Source of the DNA: Zea mays
Taxonomy: Eukaryota > Streptophyta > Magnoliopsida > Poales > Poaceae
Length of the DNA stretch: 64,000 nt
Assembly (NCBI RefSeq): GCF_902167145.1
Contig: NC_050098.1
Span: 11,614,501-11,678,500, forward strand
Reading direction: 5' to 3'
Under the pieces are notes generated by a model. It ran no database searches and was not told the origin of the DNA. It was given only the letters and a program-made list of their open reading frames with translations. Below are positions 43,661 through 55,300 of this stretch, piece by piece. Each line of letters begins with the position of its first letter. Within the stretch, counting starts at the first letter, position 1. The translations under genes were made by a program, and so were the position numbers.

Positions 43661-46024
43661 GATCTCCCTAGGTCAGCGCCTCGCGCCGACATCCCACGGG
43701 AGCTAGCTGTGGTCCCCGCTCCGGCGGGGGGTTACGACCCACAACTCGAGCAAGTCCGCGAGGCGCAGGCCAGGCTCAACGAGGGAACGGGAGCGCTTGA
43801 GCCGATCCGTCGGGACGTCGGACAGGCATGGGTGGGCCAACCCCTGGCCGGAGAAATACGTCACCTGCCCCGAGGTCTCCAGCACCGCGTCGCCGACGAT
43901 GTCAGGATCAGGCCACCGCCCGCATCCAGCGGGGTTGGTCAGAACCTGGCAGCCGCAGCAATGCTCATCCGCGCGATGCCGGAGCCGTCAACCACCGAGG
44001 GTCGGCGAATCCAGGGAGAACTCAAGAATCTCCTGGAAGGCGCTGCGGCCCGGCGGGCCGAGAGCACTGCCTCTCGAAGGCAAGGTTGTCCCTCGGAACC
44101 TCATGCCGCGACTTCCCGATTCATGCGGGAAGCCTCGATCTACACCGGGCGCACGCGCAACACTGCGCCTGCGGCCCCGGGCCACCTCGGCAACGAGCAC
44201 CATCGACGCGACCGTCGGGCTCACATCGACGAAAGGGTGCGCCGAGGCTACCACCCCAGGTGTGGGGGGCGCTACGACAGCGGGGAGGATCGGAGTCCCT
44301 CGCCCGAACCACCCGGTCCGCAGGCCTTCAGTCGGGCCATCCGACGGGCGCCATTCCCGACCCGGTTCCGACCCCCGACTACTATCACAAAGTACTCGGG
44401 GGAAACGAGACCGGAACTGTGGCTCGCGGACTACCGCCTTGCCTGCCAACTGGGTGGAACGGACGACGACAACCTCATCATCCGTAACCTCCCCCTGTTC
44501 CTCTCCGACACTGCTCGCGCCTGGTTGGAGCACCTGCCTCCGGGGCAGATCTCCAACTGGGACGACTTGGTCCAAGCCTTCGCTGGCAATTTTCAGGGCA
44601 CATACGTGCGCCCCGGGAATTCCTGGGACCTTCGAAGCTGCCGGCAACAGCCGGGAGAGTCGCTCCGGGACTATATCCGGCGATTCTCGAAGCAGCGCAC
44701 CGAGCTGCCCAACATCACCGACTCGGATGTCATCGGCGCGTTCCTCGCCGGCACCACTTGTCGCGACCTGGTGAGCAAGCTGGGTCGCAAAACCCCCACC
44801 AGGGCGAGCGAGCTGATGGACATCGCCACCAAGTTCGCCTCTGGCCAGGAGGCGGTCGAGGCTATCTTCCGAAAAGACAAGCAGCCCCAGGGCCGCCCAT
44901 CGGAAGAGGCTCCCGAGGCGTCTGCTCCGCGCGGCGCCAAGAAGAAAGGCAAGAAGAAGTCGCAATCGAAACGCGACGCCGCTGACGCGGACCTTGTCGC
45001 CGCCGCCGAGTATAAGAACCCTCGGAAGCCCCCCGGAGGTGCGAACCTCTTCGACAAGATGCTCAAGGAGTCGTGCCCCTACCATCAGGGGCCCGTCAAG
45101 CACACCCTCGAGGAGTGCGTTATGCTTCGGCGTCACTTCCACAGGGCCGGGCCACCCGCCGAGGGTGGCAGGGCCCGCGACGACGACAAGAACGAAGAAC
45201 ACCTAGCAGGAGAATTCCCCGAGGTCCGCGACTGCTTCATGATCTATGGAGGGCATGCGGCGAATACCTCGGCTCGGCACCGCAAGCAAGAGCGCCGGGA
45301 GGTCTGCTCGGTAAAGGTGGCGGCGCCAGTCTACCTAGACTGGTCCGACAAGCCCATCACTTTCGACCAGGCCGACCACCCCGATCATGTGCCGAGCCCG
45401 GGGAAATACCCGCTCGTCGTCGACCCCGTTGTCGGCGATGTCAGGCTCACCAAGGTCCTGATGGATGGGGGCAGCTGCCTCAACATCATCTACGCCGAGA
45501 CCCTCAAGCTCCTGCGCGTCGATCTGTCCTCCATCCGAGCAGGCGCTGCGCCCTTCCACGGGATCATCCCTGGGAAGCGCGTCCAGCCCCTCGGGCGACT
45601 CGACCTCCCCGTCTGCTTCGGGACACCCTCCAACTTCCGAAGGGAGACCCTGACGTTCGAGGTGGTCGGGTTCCGAGGAACCTACCACGCCGTGCTAGGG
45701 AGGCCATGCTACGCGAAGTTCATGGCCGTCCCCAACTACACCTACCTGAAGCTCAAGATGCCGGGCCCCAACGGGGTCATCACCGTCGGCCCCACGTACA
45801 AACACGCGTTCGAATGCGACGTGGAGTGCGTGGAGTACGCCGAGGCCCTCGCCGAGTCCGAGGCCCTCATCGCCGACCTGGAGAACCTCCCCAAGGAGGT
45901 GCCAGACGTGAAGCGCCACGCCGGCAACTTCGAGCCAGCGGAGACGGTCAAGGCCGTCCCTCTCGACCCCAGTGGCGACACCACCAAGCAGGTCCGGATC
46001 GGTTCCGGGCTCGACCCCAAATAG
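43661..46024 (+). pseudogene. gag: Huck gag (C-terminal part) and protease
   Basis: Continues the gag frame after the nested element. The capsid retrotrans_gag domain lies around 44390-44850 (TITKYSGETRPELWLADYR, WLEHLPPGQISNWDDLVQAF, SLRDYIRRFSKQRTELPN). Lys-rich nucleocapsid-like sequence (AKKKGKKKSQSKRDAA) follows, then a CPYHQGPVKHTLEEC motif. An aspartic protease carries VLMDGGSCLNIIYAETL, with DGG in place of the commoner DTG, as in other Tat elements. The frame ends at TAG 46022-46024 after GSGLDPK, where the polyprotein would normally continue into RT. It is broken twice: by the insertion upstream and by this stop. Confidence 0.85.
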
Positions 46025-46055
46025 GAAGCAGTGCTCGTCGACTTTCTCCGCGCAA

Positions 46056-49000
46056 CGCCGACGTCTTTGCGTGGAGTCCCTCGGACATGCCCGGCATACC
46101 GAGGGATGTCGCCGAGCACTCACTGGATATTCGGGCCGGAGCCCGACCCGTCAGGCAGCCTCTGCGCCGATTCGACGAGGAGAAGCGCAGAGCGATTGGC
46201 GAAGAGATCCACAAGCTGATGGCAGCAGGGTTCATCAAAGAGGTATTCCATCCCGAATGGCTTGCCAACCCTGTGCTTGTGAGGAAGAAAGGGGGGAAAT
46301 GGCGGATGTGTGTAGACTACACTGGTCTCAACAAAGCATGCCCGAAGGTTCCCTACCCTCTGCCTCGCATCGACCAAATCGTGGATTCCACCGCTGGGTG
46401 TGAAACCCTGTCCTTCCTCGATGCCTACTCAGGGTATCACCAGATCCGGATGAAAGAGTCCGACCAGCTCGCGACTTCTTTCATCACGCCGTTCGGCATG
46501 TACTGCTATGTCACCATGCCGTTCGGATTGAGGAATGCGGGCGCGACGTACCAGCGGTGCATGAACCATGTGTTCGGCGAACACATCGGTCGCACAGTCG
46601 AGGCCTACGTCGATGACATCGTAGTCAAGACAAGGAAGGCTTCCGACCTCCTCTCCGACCTTGAAGTGACATTCCGGTGTCTCAAGGCGAAAGGAGTCAA
46701 GCTTAATCCTGAGAAGTGTGTCTTCGGGGTCCCCCGAGGCATGCTCCTAGGGTTCATCGTCTCCGAGCGAGGCATCGAAGCCAACCCGGAGAAGATCGCG
46801 GCCATCACCAGCATGGGACCCATCAAGGACTTAAAAGGGGTACGGAGGGTCATGGGATGCCTCGCGGCCTTGAGCCGCTTCATCTCACGCCTCGGCGAAA
46901 GAGGTCTGCCTCTGTACCGCCTCTTAAGGAAGGCCGAGTGTTTCGCTTGGACCCCTGAGGCCGAGGAAGCCCTCGGCAACCTGAAGGCGCTCCTTACAAA
47001 GGCGCCTGTCTTGGTGCCCCCGGCGAACGGAGAAGCCCTCTTGGTCTACGTCGCCGCGACCACTCAGGTGGTTAGCGCCGCGATTGTGGTCGAAAGGCAA
47101 GAGGAAGGGCATGCATTGCCCGTTCAGAGGCCGGTCTACTTCATCAGCGAAGTGCTGTCCGAGACTAAGATCCGCTACCCACAAGTTCAAAAGCTGCTGT
47201 ATGCTGTGATCCTGACGAGGCGGAAGCTGCGACACTACTTCGAGTCTCATCCGGTAACTGTGGTGTCATCCTTCCCCCTGGGGGAGATCATCCAGTGCCG
47301 AGAGGCCTCGGGCAGGATCGCAAAGTGGGCGGTGGAAATCATGGGCGAAACGATCTCGTTCGCCCCTCGGAAGGCCATCAAGTCCCAGGTGTTGGCGGAT
47401 TTCGTGGCCGAATGGGTCGACACCCAGCTTCCAACGACTCCGATCCAACCGGAGCTCTGGACCATGTTTTTCGACGGGTCGCTGATGAAGACGGGGGCCG
47501 GCGCGGGCCTGCTCTTCATCTCGCCCCTCGGAAAGCACTCGCGCTACGTGCTGCGCCTCCATTTCCCGGCGTCCAACAATGTGGCCGAGTACGAAGCTCT
47601 GGTCAACGGATTGCGGATCGCCATCGAGCTAGGGGTCAGACGCCTCGACGCCCGCGGTGATTCGCAGCTCGTCATCGACCAAGTCATGAGGAACTCCCAC
47701 TGCCGCGACCCGAAGATGGAGGCCTACTGCGACGAGGTTCGGCGCCTGGAAGACAAGTTCTTCGGGCTCGAGCTCAACCACATCGCTCGGCGCTACAACG
47801 AAACCGCAGACGAGCTGGCTAAGATAGCCTCGGGGCGAACGACAGTCCCCCCGGACGTCTTCTCCCGGGATCTGCATCAACCCTCCGTCAAGCTCGACGA
47901 CGCGCCCGAGCCCGAGGTACCCCCGGCTGAGCCCGAGGTACCCCCGGCTCAGCCCGAGGTACCCTCGGCTCAGCCCGAGGTACCCTCGGCACAGCCCGAG
48001 GTACCCTCGGTCCCCGAGGGCGGGGCACTGAACATCGAGGAAGGGCAGAGCGGGGCCACGCCAGATCAAGATTGGCAGGCCCCGTACCTGCAATATCTCC
48101 GCCGAGGAGAGCTACCCCTCGACCAAGCCGAGGCTCGGCGGGTAGCGCGACGCGCCAAGTCATTCGTCTTGCTGGGCGACGAAGAGGAGCTCTACCATCG
48201 CAGCCCCTCGGGCATCCTCCAGCGATGCATCTCCATCACCGAAGGCCGGGAACTGCTGCAAGAAATACACTCGGGGGCTTGCGGCCACCACGCAGCGCCC
48301 CGAGCCCTTGTCGGAAATGCTTTCCGGCAAGGCTTCTACTGGCCAACGGCGGTGGCTGACGCCACTAGAATTGTCCGCACCTGCGAAGGGTGCCAATTCT
48401 ACGCGAAACGGACACACCTGCCCGCTCAGGCTCTACAGACAATACCCATCACCTGGCCCTTCGCTGTATGGGGTCTGGACCTCGTCGGCCCCTTGCAGAA
48501 GGCGCCCGGGGGCTACACTCACCTGCTGGTCGCCATCGACAAATTCTCCAAGTGGATCGAGGTCCGACCTCTGAACAGCATCAGGTCCGAGCAGGCGGTG
48601 GCATTCTTCACCAACATCATCCATCGCTTCGGGGTCCCGAACTCCATCATCACCGACAACGGCACCCAGTTCACCGGCAAAAAATTCTTGGATTTTTGCG
48701 AGGATCACCATATCCGGGTGGACTGGGCCGCCGTGGCTCATCCCATGTCGAATGGGCAAGTAGAGCGTGCCAACGACATGATTCTACAAGGGCTCAAGCC
48801 TCGGATCTACAACGACCTCAACAAGTTCGGCAAGCGATGGATGAAGGAACTCCCCTCGGTGGTCTGGAGCCTAAGGACGACGCCGAGTCGTGCCACGGGC
48901 TTCACGCCGTTCTTCCTGGTCTACGGGGCTGAAGCTATCTTGCCCACTGACCTGGAATACGGCTCCCCGAGGGCGAGGGCCTACACCGAACAAAGCAACC

Positions 49001-49314
49001 AAGCTAGCCGAGAGGAATCGCTGGACCAGCTGGAGGAAGCTCGGGACAGGGCCTTACTACACTCGGCGCGGTACCAACAGTCCCTGCGACGCTACCACGC
49101 CCGAGGGGTCCGGTCCCGAGAACTCCAGGTGGGCGATCTGGTGCTCCGGCTGCGGCAAGACGCCCGAGGGAGGCACAAGCTCACGCCCCCCTGGGAAGGG
49201 CCATTCGTCATCGCCAAAGTTCTGAAGCCCGGAACATACAAGCTGGCCAACAATCAAGGCGAAATCTACAGCAACGCTTGGAACATCAAACAGCTACGTC
49301 GCTTCTACCCTTAA
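46056..49314 (+). pseudogene. pol: Huck pol: reverse transcriptase, RNase H, integrase
   Basis: Uninterrupted for about 1085 codons from NADVFAWSPSDMPGIP to LRRFYP. RT: MCVDYTGLNKACPK, FGLRNAGATYQR, catalytic YVDDIVVKT. RNase H: FFDGSLMKTGAGAGLLF. A Pro/Glu repeat linker (five 7-residue units, 47911-48015). Integrase: zinc finger HSGACGHHAAPR...CEGCQFY, catalytic D in WGLDLVGPL and ITDNGTQFTG, E in NGQVERAN. A chromodomain is absent, as expected for Tat. About 30 nt after the TAG at 46022 a one-base deletion (near 46055) puts pol in another frame from protease, so no fused polyprotein is possible. Confidence 0.9.
47911..48015 (+). repeat. 21 bp minisatellite, five copies, in Huck pol
   Basis: Unit CCCGAGGTACCCCCGGCTCAG encodes PEVPPAQ/PEVPSAQ between RNase H and integrase. 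Copy number changes keep the frame. Confidence 0.85.
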
Positions 49315-52300
49315 GATGTTTTCAAGTTGTTCAAATACCTCGCACCTACGCAAAGTTTAGTCGTCAAGGAAGGGTCGGCCTAGCCTCGGCAAAGCCCGAC
49401 CCTCCCTCGGGGGCTAAAAGGGGGGAGACCCCCTCTGCGTCGAATTTTTCCTCGAAAAAGGATCTCTTTTTAGCAGGATTTCTTTCGTGCTTCTTGACTA
49501 CTTCGAAAAGCGGATCCTGGAAACGACGGAGTACACGTAAGCAGCCAAGGCTGACCGAGCCGAGGGACTCCTACGCCTCCGGGATACGGATACCTCACTC
49601 ATCACCTTCTGCGATAAGTAACTTGCGCTCGGATAAAGCGACCCCGTGGACCGAACAAGTCTTCACGTTCGGAAGTTCTCCTGCCAAAGCAGTCCTTCAA
49701 GCTTTCTCGACTGAGTCGGGGACAGGGCCTCATGGACGGGTGAAAGTACGCGTAAGCGGCAAGGCCGACCGAGCCGAGGGATTCCCACGCCTCTGGGATA
49801 CGGATACCTCACTCGTCCCTTCCGCGAAAAACAACTCTCGCTCACACAAACATCCCTGTTACCGACAGAGTCCAGATGCTCGAAACAAGAGGAAAAAAGG
49901 CGCAGCTTCGCAAGCGCGGCGAGGGTGTGTTTTTTCTGGCCTCGGCGGCCGCAGAAAGCACACGCTACAAGATGATCTGATCCTGCAGGCTCGGGTCTTC
50001 ACGCTGAAGGGAGCCATAGCACCCTTGGCATCGACGACGTCTTCAGCAAAGTCCGACCCAGCCTCGGGCGGCGACGCGATCCAGGGACTCCTCCGGGAAT
50101 CCGGTCCGAGCAGGCGGCTCAACCGGTTACCCCCGGGGCCTCGGTCAACCGGCTTCCAAGGGCGCCAGCCCGACCCGAGGCCTCAACTGATCGACTTTGG
50201 CGTCGGCTCCGCTGACGGACAACACGACTAGGCTCCGGCCAACCAGGTTCCCATTCTCGAGCCAACTCCGCCTCTGTTCATACTGATATCGCTACCCCTG
50301 GCCTCGGTCCACCGAAGGGCGGCCGAGGGGTCTCTTTAACTAAGCTAGAGGAGCCCCAGACAACAAGGCCAAACGGGCCGAGGGATTCCTACGCCTCCGG
50401 GATACGGATACCTCACCCGTCACCTTAACACGGGGCGACTCATGCTTGGTAAAGCGGTTCAGATAATCAACCGGCGAGACTTAGTGCTCGAAAATGAGGA
50501 AAAAACACGGCTCCGTGCCGAAATTACATACATGTTCAGGCCCCGACAGCCGCAATGAACAAAAAACACTGGCATTCGAAGTGCCATCACAAACGGGACT
50601 CCGGTTCCGTCCCCGAGGGTACGAGCGACCTCGGGCCTGCGGGGCGACGAACGCCGGGAGGCTCGCCAGCGACCTCTGCAGCGGCAGCCATGGCCCCAGG
50701 TGAACGCGGTCACCGGAAGGCTCTTGTTCGCGGTCCCACTCAAGGGATGCGAACAAGCCATCAAAGCCAAAGAGCGGGCCACTCCCAAGCGCTCCGGTAG
50801 ATCCTCGCTGCCGTCCTCGCCCCGAATGCGAGGGGGAAGACGGAATGTTGCATCCTAGCTGGACAGCAACAGTTCGCCTTCCCTGGCGTGACTGGAGGAC
50901 GACACCGTCGTAGCGCGGGAGGACGATTGCCACCACCAGAAGCTGGAAGAGGAGGTGGTTCGCCGACCCGCACGCGAGGTAGAGCCCCGGCTCGCCTCGA
51001 CCCCCGCCCCAGCGAGGATGACGAACACACCCGATGCTGAGGGCGGGATCACAGCCTGGTTTGCCTCTCCCCATCCAGGAGCTGGAGGTCACCGTCTTGG
51101 GTGGCCACCGGCGGAAGGGAGCAACCAGGCTGCCTGATGAAAATCCTTGAAGCCGAACGATGGCTGAAAGGTACCAACTCCCACGGAGTTGCGTTCCGCC
51201 AACGAGGAGGCGGAAAGGCGGCGGATACCCCCCATCAGGGGGCTTGGAAGATGGGAAGACACGACGCTTAAGGGAGGAAGAAGACATGGTTGCCTTCCGA
51301 AAGGAGTCTCCCTCCTTTTAAAGGCAACTCTCCCTACGTGCGCCCCCAGGCGCCACAGGCTGAGTCTTCTCCAACACGCTCCAAGGCCCTCCCCTGCGAC
51401 TCGGGGGCTGGGTCCCGCATGTCATGCAAGCCGGCTCAGGGCAGAAGAAGCCAAACCGCCGCGCGTGGTGCGCACGACCGTCCAGCGGTTACAAGCGACC
51501 CCCCATTTTCGCCCAGACCAACGGGCAGAAGGGGCGGGCAGCCATGCAGGCGGCATGCAACCGCGCCAGGTGGACGCGCTTCTCCAACTTCTGACACGTC
51601 AGCTTGGGAACCCAGGCCCACGCGTCGAGCAACCGGCGCGCCAGTTGCTGCATGCAAGCAACCGCACCGCTACTTGTGCCACCATCGCGCCTCTTCGGTT
51701 GCGGAACCAATGCCGCGACTCGAGGCAACCCAACAGCGCCAGCCTGGCGCGTCGGTCAAAGCGACCGAAAGTGGGCCGGCAGTAATAGCAGTGGCAGGCG
51801 GGCGGGCGCAGCGATCACGTCGTCAGCCAGGCTCACGTCCCATCCCGGGACAGCAAGAGAGCCTCCTCTCACGGCGTGGAAACGGTGCACCCGTGACCCG
51901 TTCCTCGAACGGATCGCACACGCGCAACGGCCGCCCCGCCAACCACTCACCCCGTCGCATTTACTCCGCGGCGGGACAGGCGGCGTCTCTGACGGGAGGA
52001 GCGCGCGACGCTTCACCTTCGCCATAATAACCGCGTCAGAAAAGGTACGCCACGTCGTCCGATTTCGTATCATTTTCCATTTTCCTCTTTCTCTATCTCT
52101 TGCAACAGGGACCGGGAAAGGGGGATGCCCCGAAAGGGATCCTTCTCCGCGAAGGAACCAGGCTCCGAGCCCCCCACTACTGATCAGGGGTTCGAAGGCT
52201 GGCCCTCCGAAGGGTTCAACAGCCGCCTCAGATCGCGTGGGCCCGACACCCACTACTGGTCAGGGGTTCGAAGGCCAGCCCCCCGAAGGGTTCCATGGCC

Positions 52301-53115
52301 GCCTCAGGCTACTCGGGCTCCGCGCCCATTACTGATCAGGGGTTCGAAGGCTGGCCCCCGAAGGGTTCACAGTCGCCTCAGACACCGAGCGAGGGATGAC
52401 CAGGGGTACGTTCGATACATAACCGAGGCTCGGGCTGCGCTCCCGAGGTACCCTAGGACATTTCCGAGACCAGCGGGAACGATCTTGTAACGGAATCCCA
52501 TCGGAGGGAGGCATCGAGCCCTCGGACCCCATCGCCAGGGGACCGGGTCCGGCAAGTCACCCGCAGGTACTTTTGGGCGTGCCTCTGGGCCCCTAGCCGA
52601 CCCCCAACGAATGGGGCACGGACGTCCACTCGGATTACCCGCTTGCAGCTCACCGAAGACACCATGTTCGGTGCCCATCGAGGGTAACATGGCGCACTCC
52701 CCCCCTCCTCCTTGCGGAAAGGCGACGTAGGGGCGTATGTAAAAAGTCGAGTCTGTCCCTGATCGTCCTCTCGCCCTGTGCGGAGGCTCGGGGGCTGCTC
52801 TCGCAAAAACCGGCCCCGGCCAAATCGTTGACAGCGTCAACATACCAGCCCGAGAGCTTGGGCCCCGACCGTGCACCCGGGCTACGGCCAGTTTGCATGA
52901 GGGAACGACCAGGCCAGCCAAAGCGTTACGCGAGGTATTAAGACCTCGAAGGAGTGTAACCACTCCTCCGAGGCCTCGGGGGCTACACCCGGCGGGTGCG
53001 CTCGCGCGCACCCGCCGGAACGAAAGGCAACCGAGAAAGGCTGGTCCCCTTGCAAAAAAGTGCGACAAAAGCCTCCAAGCGAGTGCTAACACTCCCTTCG
53101 AGGCTCGGGGGCTAC
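49315..53115 (+). other. Huck 3' non-coding tail
   Basis: 3.8 kb between the pol stop and the 3' LTR. It holds three dispersed copies of a unit containing CGGGATACGGATACCTCAC (about 49536-49610, 49744-49820, 50362-50426), a three-unit tandem repeat at 52175-52381, and several long antisense frames such as 50481-51287. It ends with the polypurine tract. Confidence 0.7.
52175..52381. repeat. About 75 bp tandem repeat, three copies, in the Huck tail
   Basis: Each unit begins ACTACTGATCAGGGGTTCG or a close variant and ends near CCGCCTCAG. Confidence 0.75.
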
Positions 53116-54798
53116 TGTCGGGGACCATAATTAGGGGTACCCTCAAGACGCCTAATTCTCAGCTGGTAACCCCCATCAGCATAAAGCTGCAAAGGCCTGA
53201 TGGGTACGATTAAGTCAGGGATCAGTCCACACGAGTGACTCGATCATGCTTCACCCGAGCCTAGCCTCGGCCAAGGGCAGCCGACCTCGAGAGACTTCCG
53301 TCTCGCCCGAGGCCCCCTTTTTATGGCGGACACATCACCGGCTCGCCCGAGGCCTTGGCTTCGCTCAGAAGCAACCTTGACTAAATCGCCACACCGACTG
53401 ACCAAATTGCAGGGGCATTTAACGCAAAGGTGGCCTGACACCTTTATCCTGACACGCGCCCCCGGCAGAGCCGAAGTGACCGCCGTCACTCCACCGCTCC
53501 ACTAACCAGTCTGACAGAGGGACAGCGCCGCCTGCGCCACTCCGACTGCAGTACCACTCGACAGAGTGAGTCTGACCGACAGTCAGGTCTTGACAAAGGC
53601 GCCACGGCGAACTCCGCTCCGCCCGACCCCAGGGCTCGGACTCGGGCTAAGACCCAGAAGACGGCGAACTCCGCTCCGCCCGACCCCAGGGCTCGGACTC
53701 GGGCTAAGACCCGGAAGACGGCGAACTCCGCTCCGCCCGACCCCAGGGCTCGGACTCGGGCTAAGACCCGGAAGACAGCGAACTCCGCTCCGCCCGACCC
53801 CAGGGCTCGGACTCGGGCTAAGACCCGGAAGACGGCGAACTCCGCTCCGCCCGACCCCAGGGCTCGGACTCGGGCTAAGACCCGGAAGACGGCGAACTAC
53901 CGCTCCGCCCGACCCCAGGGCTCGGACTTGGGCTGAGACCCAGAAGACGACGAAACTCCGCCTCGCCCGACCCCAGGGCTCGGACTTCGCCCTGGCCTCG
54001 GACGAACGACTTCCGCCTCGCCCGACCCCATGGCTCGGGCTCGGCCACGGCAACAGAAGACGGACTCGACCTCGGCTTCGGAGGAACCCCCACGTCGCCC
54101 TGCCTAGGGCACAAACTGCCACGTCAACAGGAAGCGCCATCATCATCCTACCCCGAATCGACTCGGGTCACGGAGAACAAGACCGGCGTCCCATCCGGCC
54201 AGCTCCGCCAGAGGGGCAATGATGGCGCTCCACAAGCTCTATGACGATGGCGGCCCCCAGCTCTGTTACGGAAGCAGAACGACGTCAGCAGGGACTCGAC
54301 CGCTCCAACAGCTGTCCCTCCGCCAGGCTCCGCCGCACCTCCGACAGCCACGACATCACACCAGCAGGGTGCCCAGATCTCTCCGGCTGCCACATTGGCA
54401 TGTACCTAGGGCGCTAGCTCTTCCTCCGCTAGACACGTAGCGCTCTGCTACACCCCCCATTGTACACCTGGATCCTCTCCTTACGACTATAAAAGGAAGG
54501 ACCAGGGCCTTCTCAGAGAAGGTTGGCCGCGCGGGACCGAGAACGGGACAGGCGCTCTCTTGGGGCCGCTCGCTTCCCTCACCCGCGTGGACGCTTGTAA
54601 CCCCCCTACTGCAAGCGCACCCGACCTGGGCGCGGGACGAACACGAAGGCCGCGGGACTTCCACCTCTCTCACGCTCGACTCCGGCCGCCTCGCCTCTCC
54701 CCCCTTCGCGCTCGCCCACGCGCTCGACCCATCTGGGCTGGGGCACGCAGCACACTCACTCGTCGGCTTAGGGACCCCCCTGTCTCGAAACGCCGACA
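53116..54798 (+). repeat. 3' LTR of the Huck-type element
   Basis: 1683 bp. It has five copies of the 57 bp repeat (53606-53890), one more than the 5' LTR, which explains almost all of the 58 bp length difference. TATA box at 54488-54495. Confidence 0.9.
53606..53890. repeat. 57 bp tandem repeat, five copies, in the Huck 3' LTR
   Basis: Same unit as at 33235-33462. Confidence 0.9.
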
Positions 54799-55300
54799 GT
54801 ATCCCAAAGGAGCTACTTTTGATTGAGTTGGCTATTTCGATTCGGATTATGCCGAATGCAAAGTTGATAGGAAAAGTACATTCAGAGGGTGCCATTTGCT
54901 TGGAAAATCACTAGTTGCATGGACTTCAAAAAAGCAAAATAGTGTTGCCTTGTCAACCGCCAAAGTGGAATACATTGCTACGGGTGCTTGTTGCACACAA
55001 ATTCTTTATATGAAACAAACCCTTCTAGACTATGGTGTAGTTTTATAAAAGGTACATTTGTTTTGTGATAACGAGAGTGCATTTAAAATTGCTAATAATC
55101 ATGTCCAACACTCTCGCACCAAGCACATTGACATCCGTCATGATTTTCTTAGAGATCATGTTGCTAAGGGAGATATTTCACTAGAAGGAGTAAGGACAAA
55201 TGATCAACTAGCGGACATCTTCACAAAACCATTAGATGAATCCTGCTTTTGCAAGGTGAGGAACGAGATTAATATTCTTGATCTCAACAATTTCACATGA
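54799..55300 (+). pseudogene. pol: Old Sirevirus RNase H, 3' part
   Basis: Resumes the old pol exactly after the GTATC duplication: YPKGATFD, a stop, [30 protein letters not shown], a second stop, FCDNESAFKIANNHVQHSRT and [13 protein letters not shown], ending ILDLNNFT. Several in-frame stops confirm it is dead. Confidence 0.8.

Larger units (their letters stand above)
32745..54798 (+). mobile_element. Huck-type Ty3/gypsy (Tat lineage) retrotransposon
   Basis: LTRs 32745-34369 and 53116-54798 start TGTCGGGGACC and end ACGCCGACA. The duplication GTATC lies at 32740-32744 and 54799-54803. Removing the 8.3 kb element nested inside gag leaves about 13.7 kb, the usual Huck size. Order: PBS-like TTGGCGCGCCAGGTAGGGG (34371-34389), gag-protease, RT-RNase H-integrase, a 3.8 kb non-coding tail, polypurine tract CTCGGGGGCTAC (53104-53115). 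A stop and a frameshift at the protease-RT junction disable the copy. Confidence 0.9.

Noticed and set aside
43988..45202. 404-codon antisense ORF opposite Huck gag
   Set aside because: It mirrors the GC-rich coding frame of gag and shows no recognisable domain.
45073..46055. Upstream extension of the long Huck pol frame (Arg/Pro-rich)
   Set aside because: This is a shadow of the gag-protease frame. Recognisable pol sequence in that frame begins only after the frameshift near 46055.
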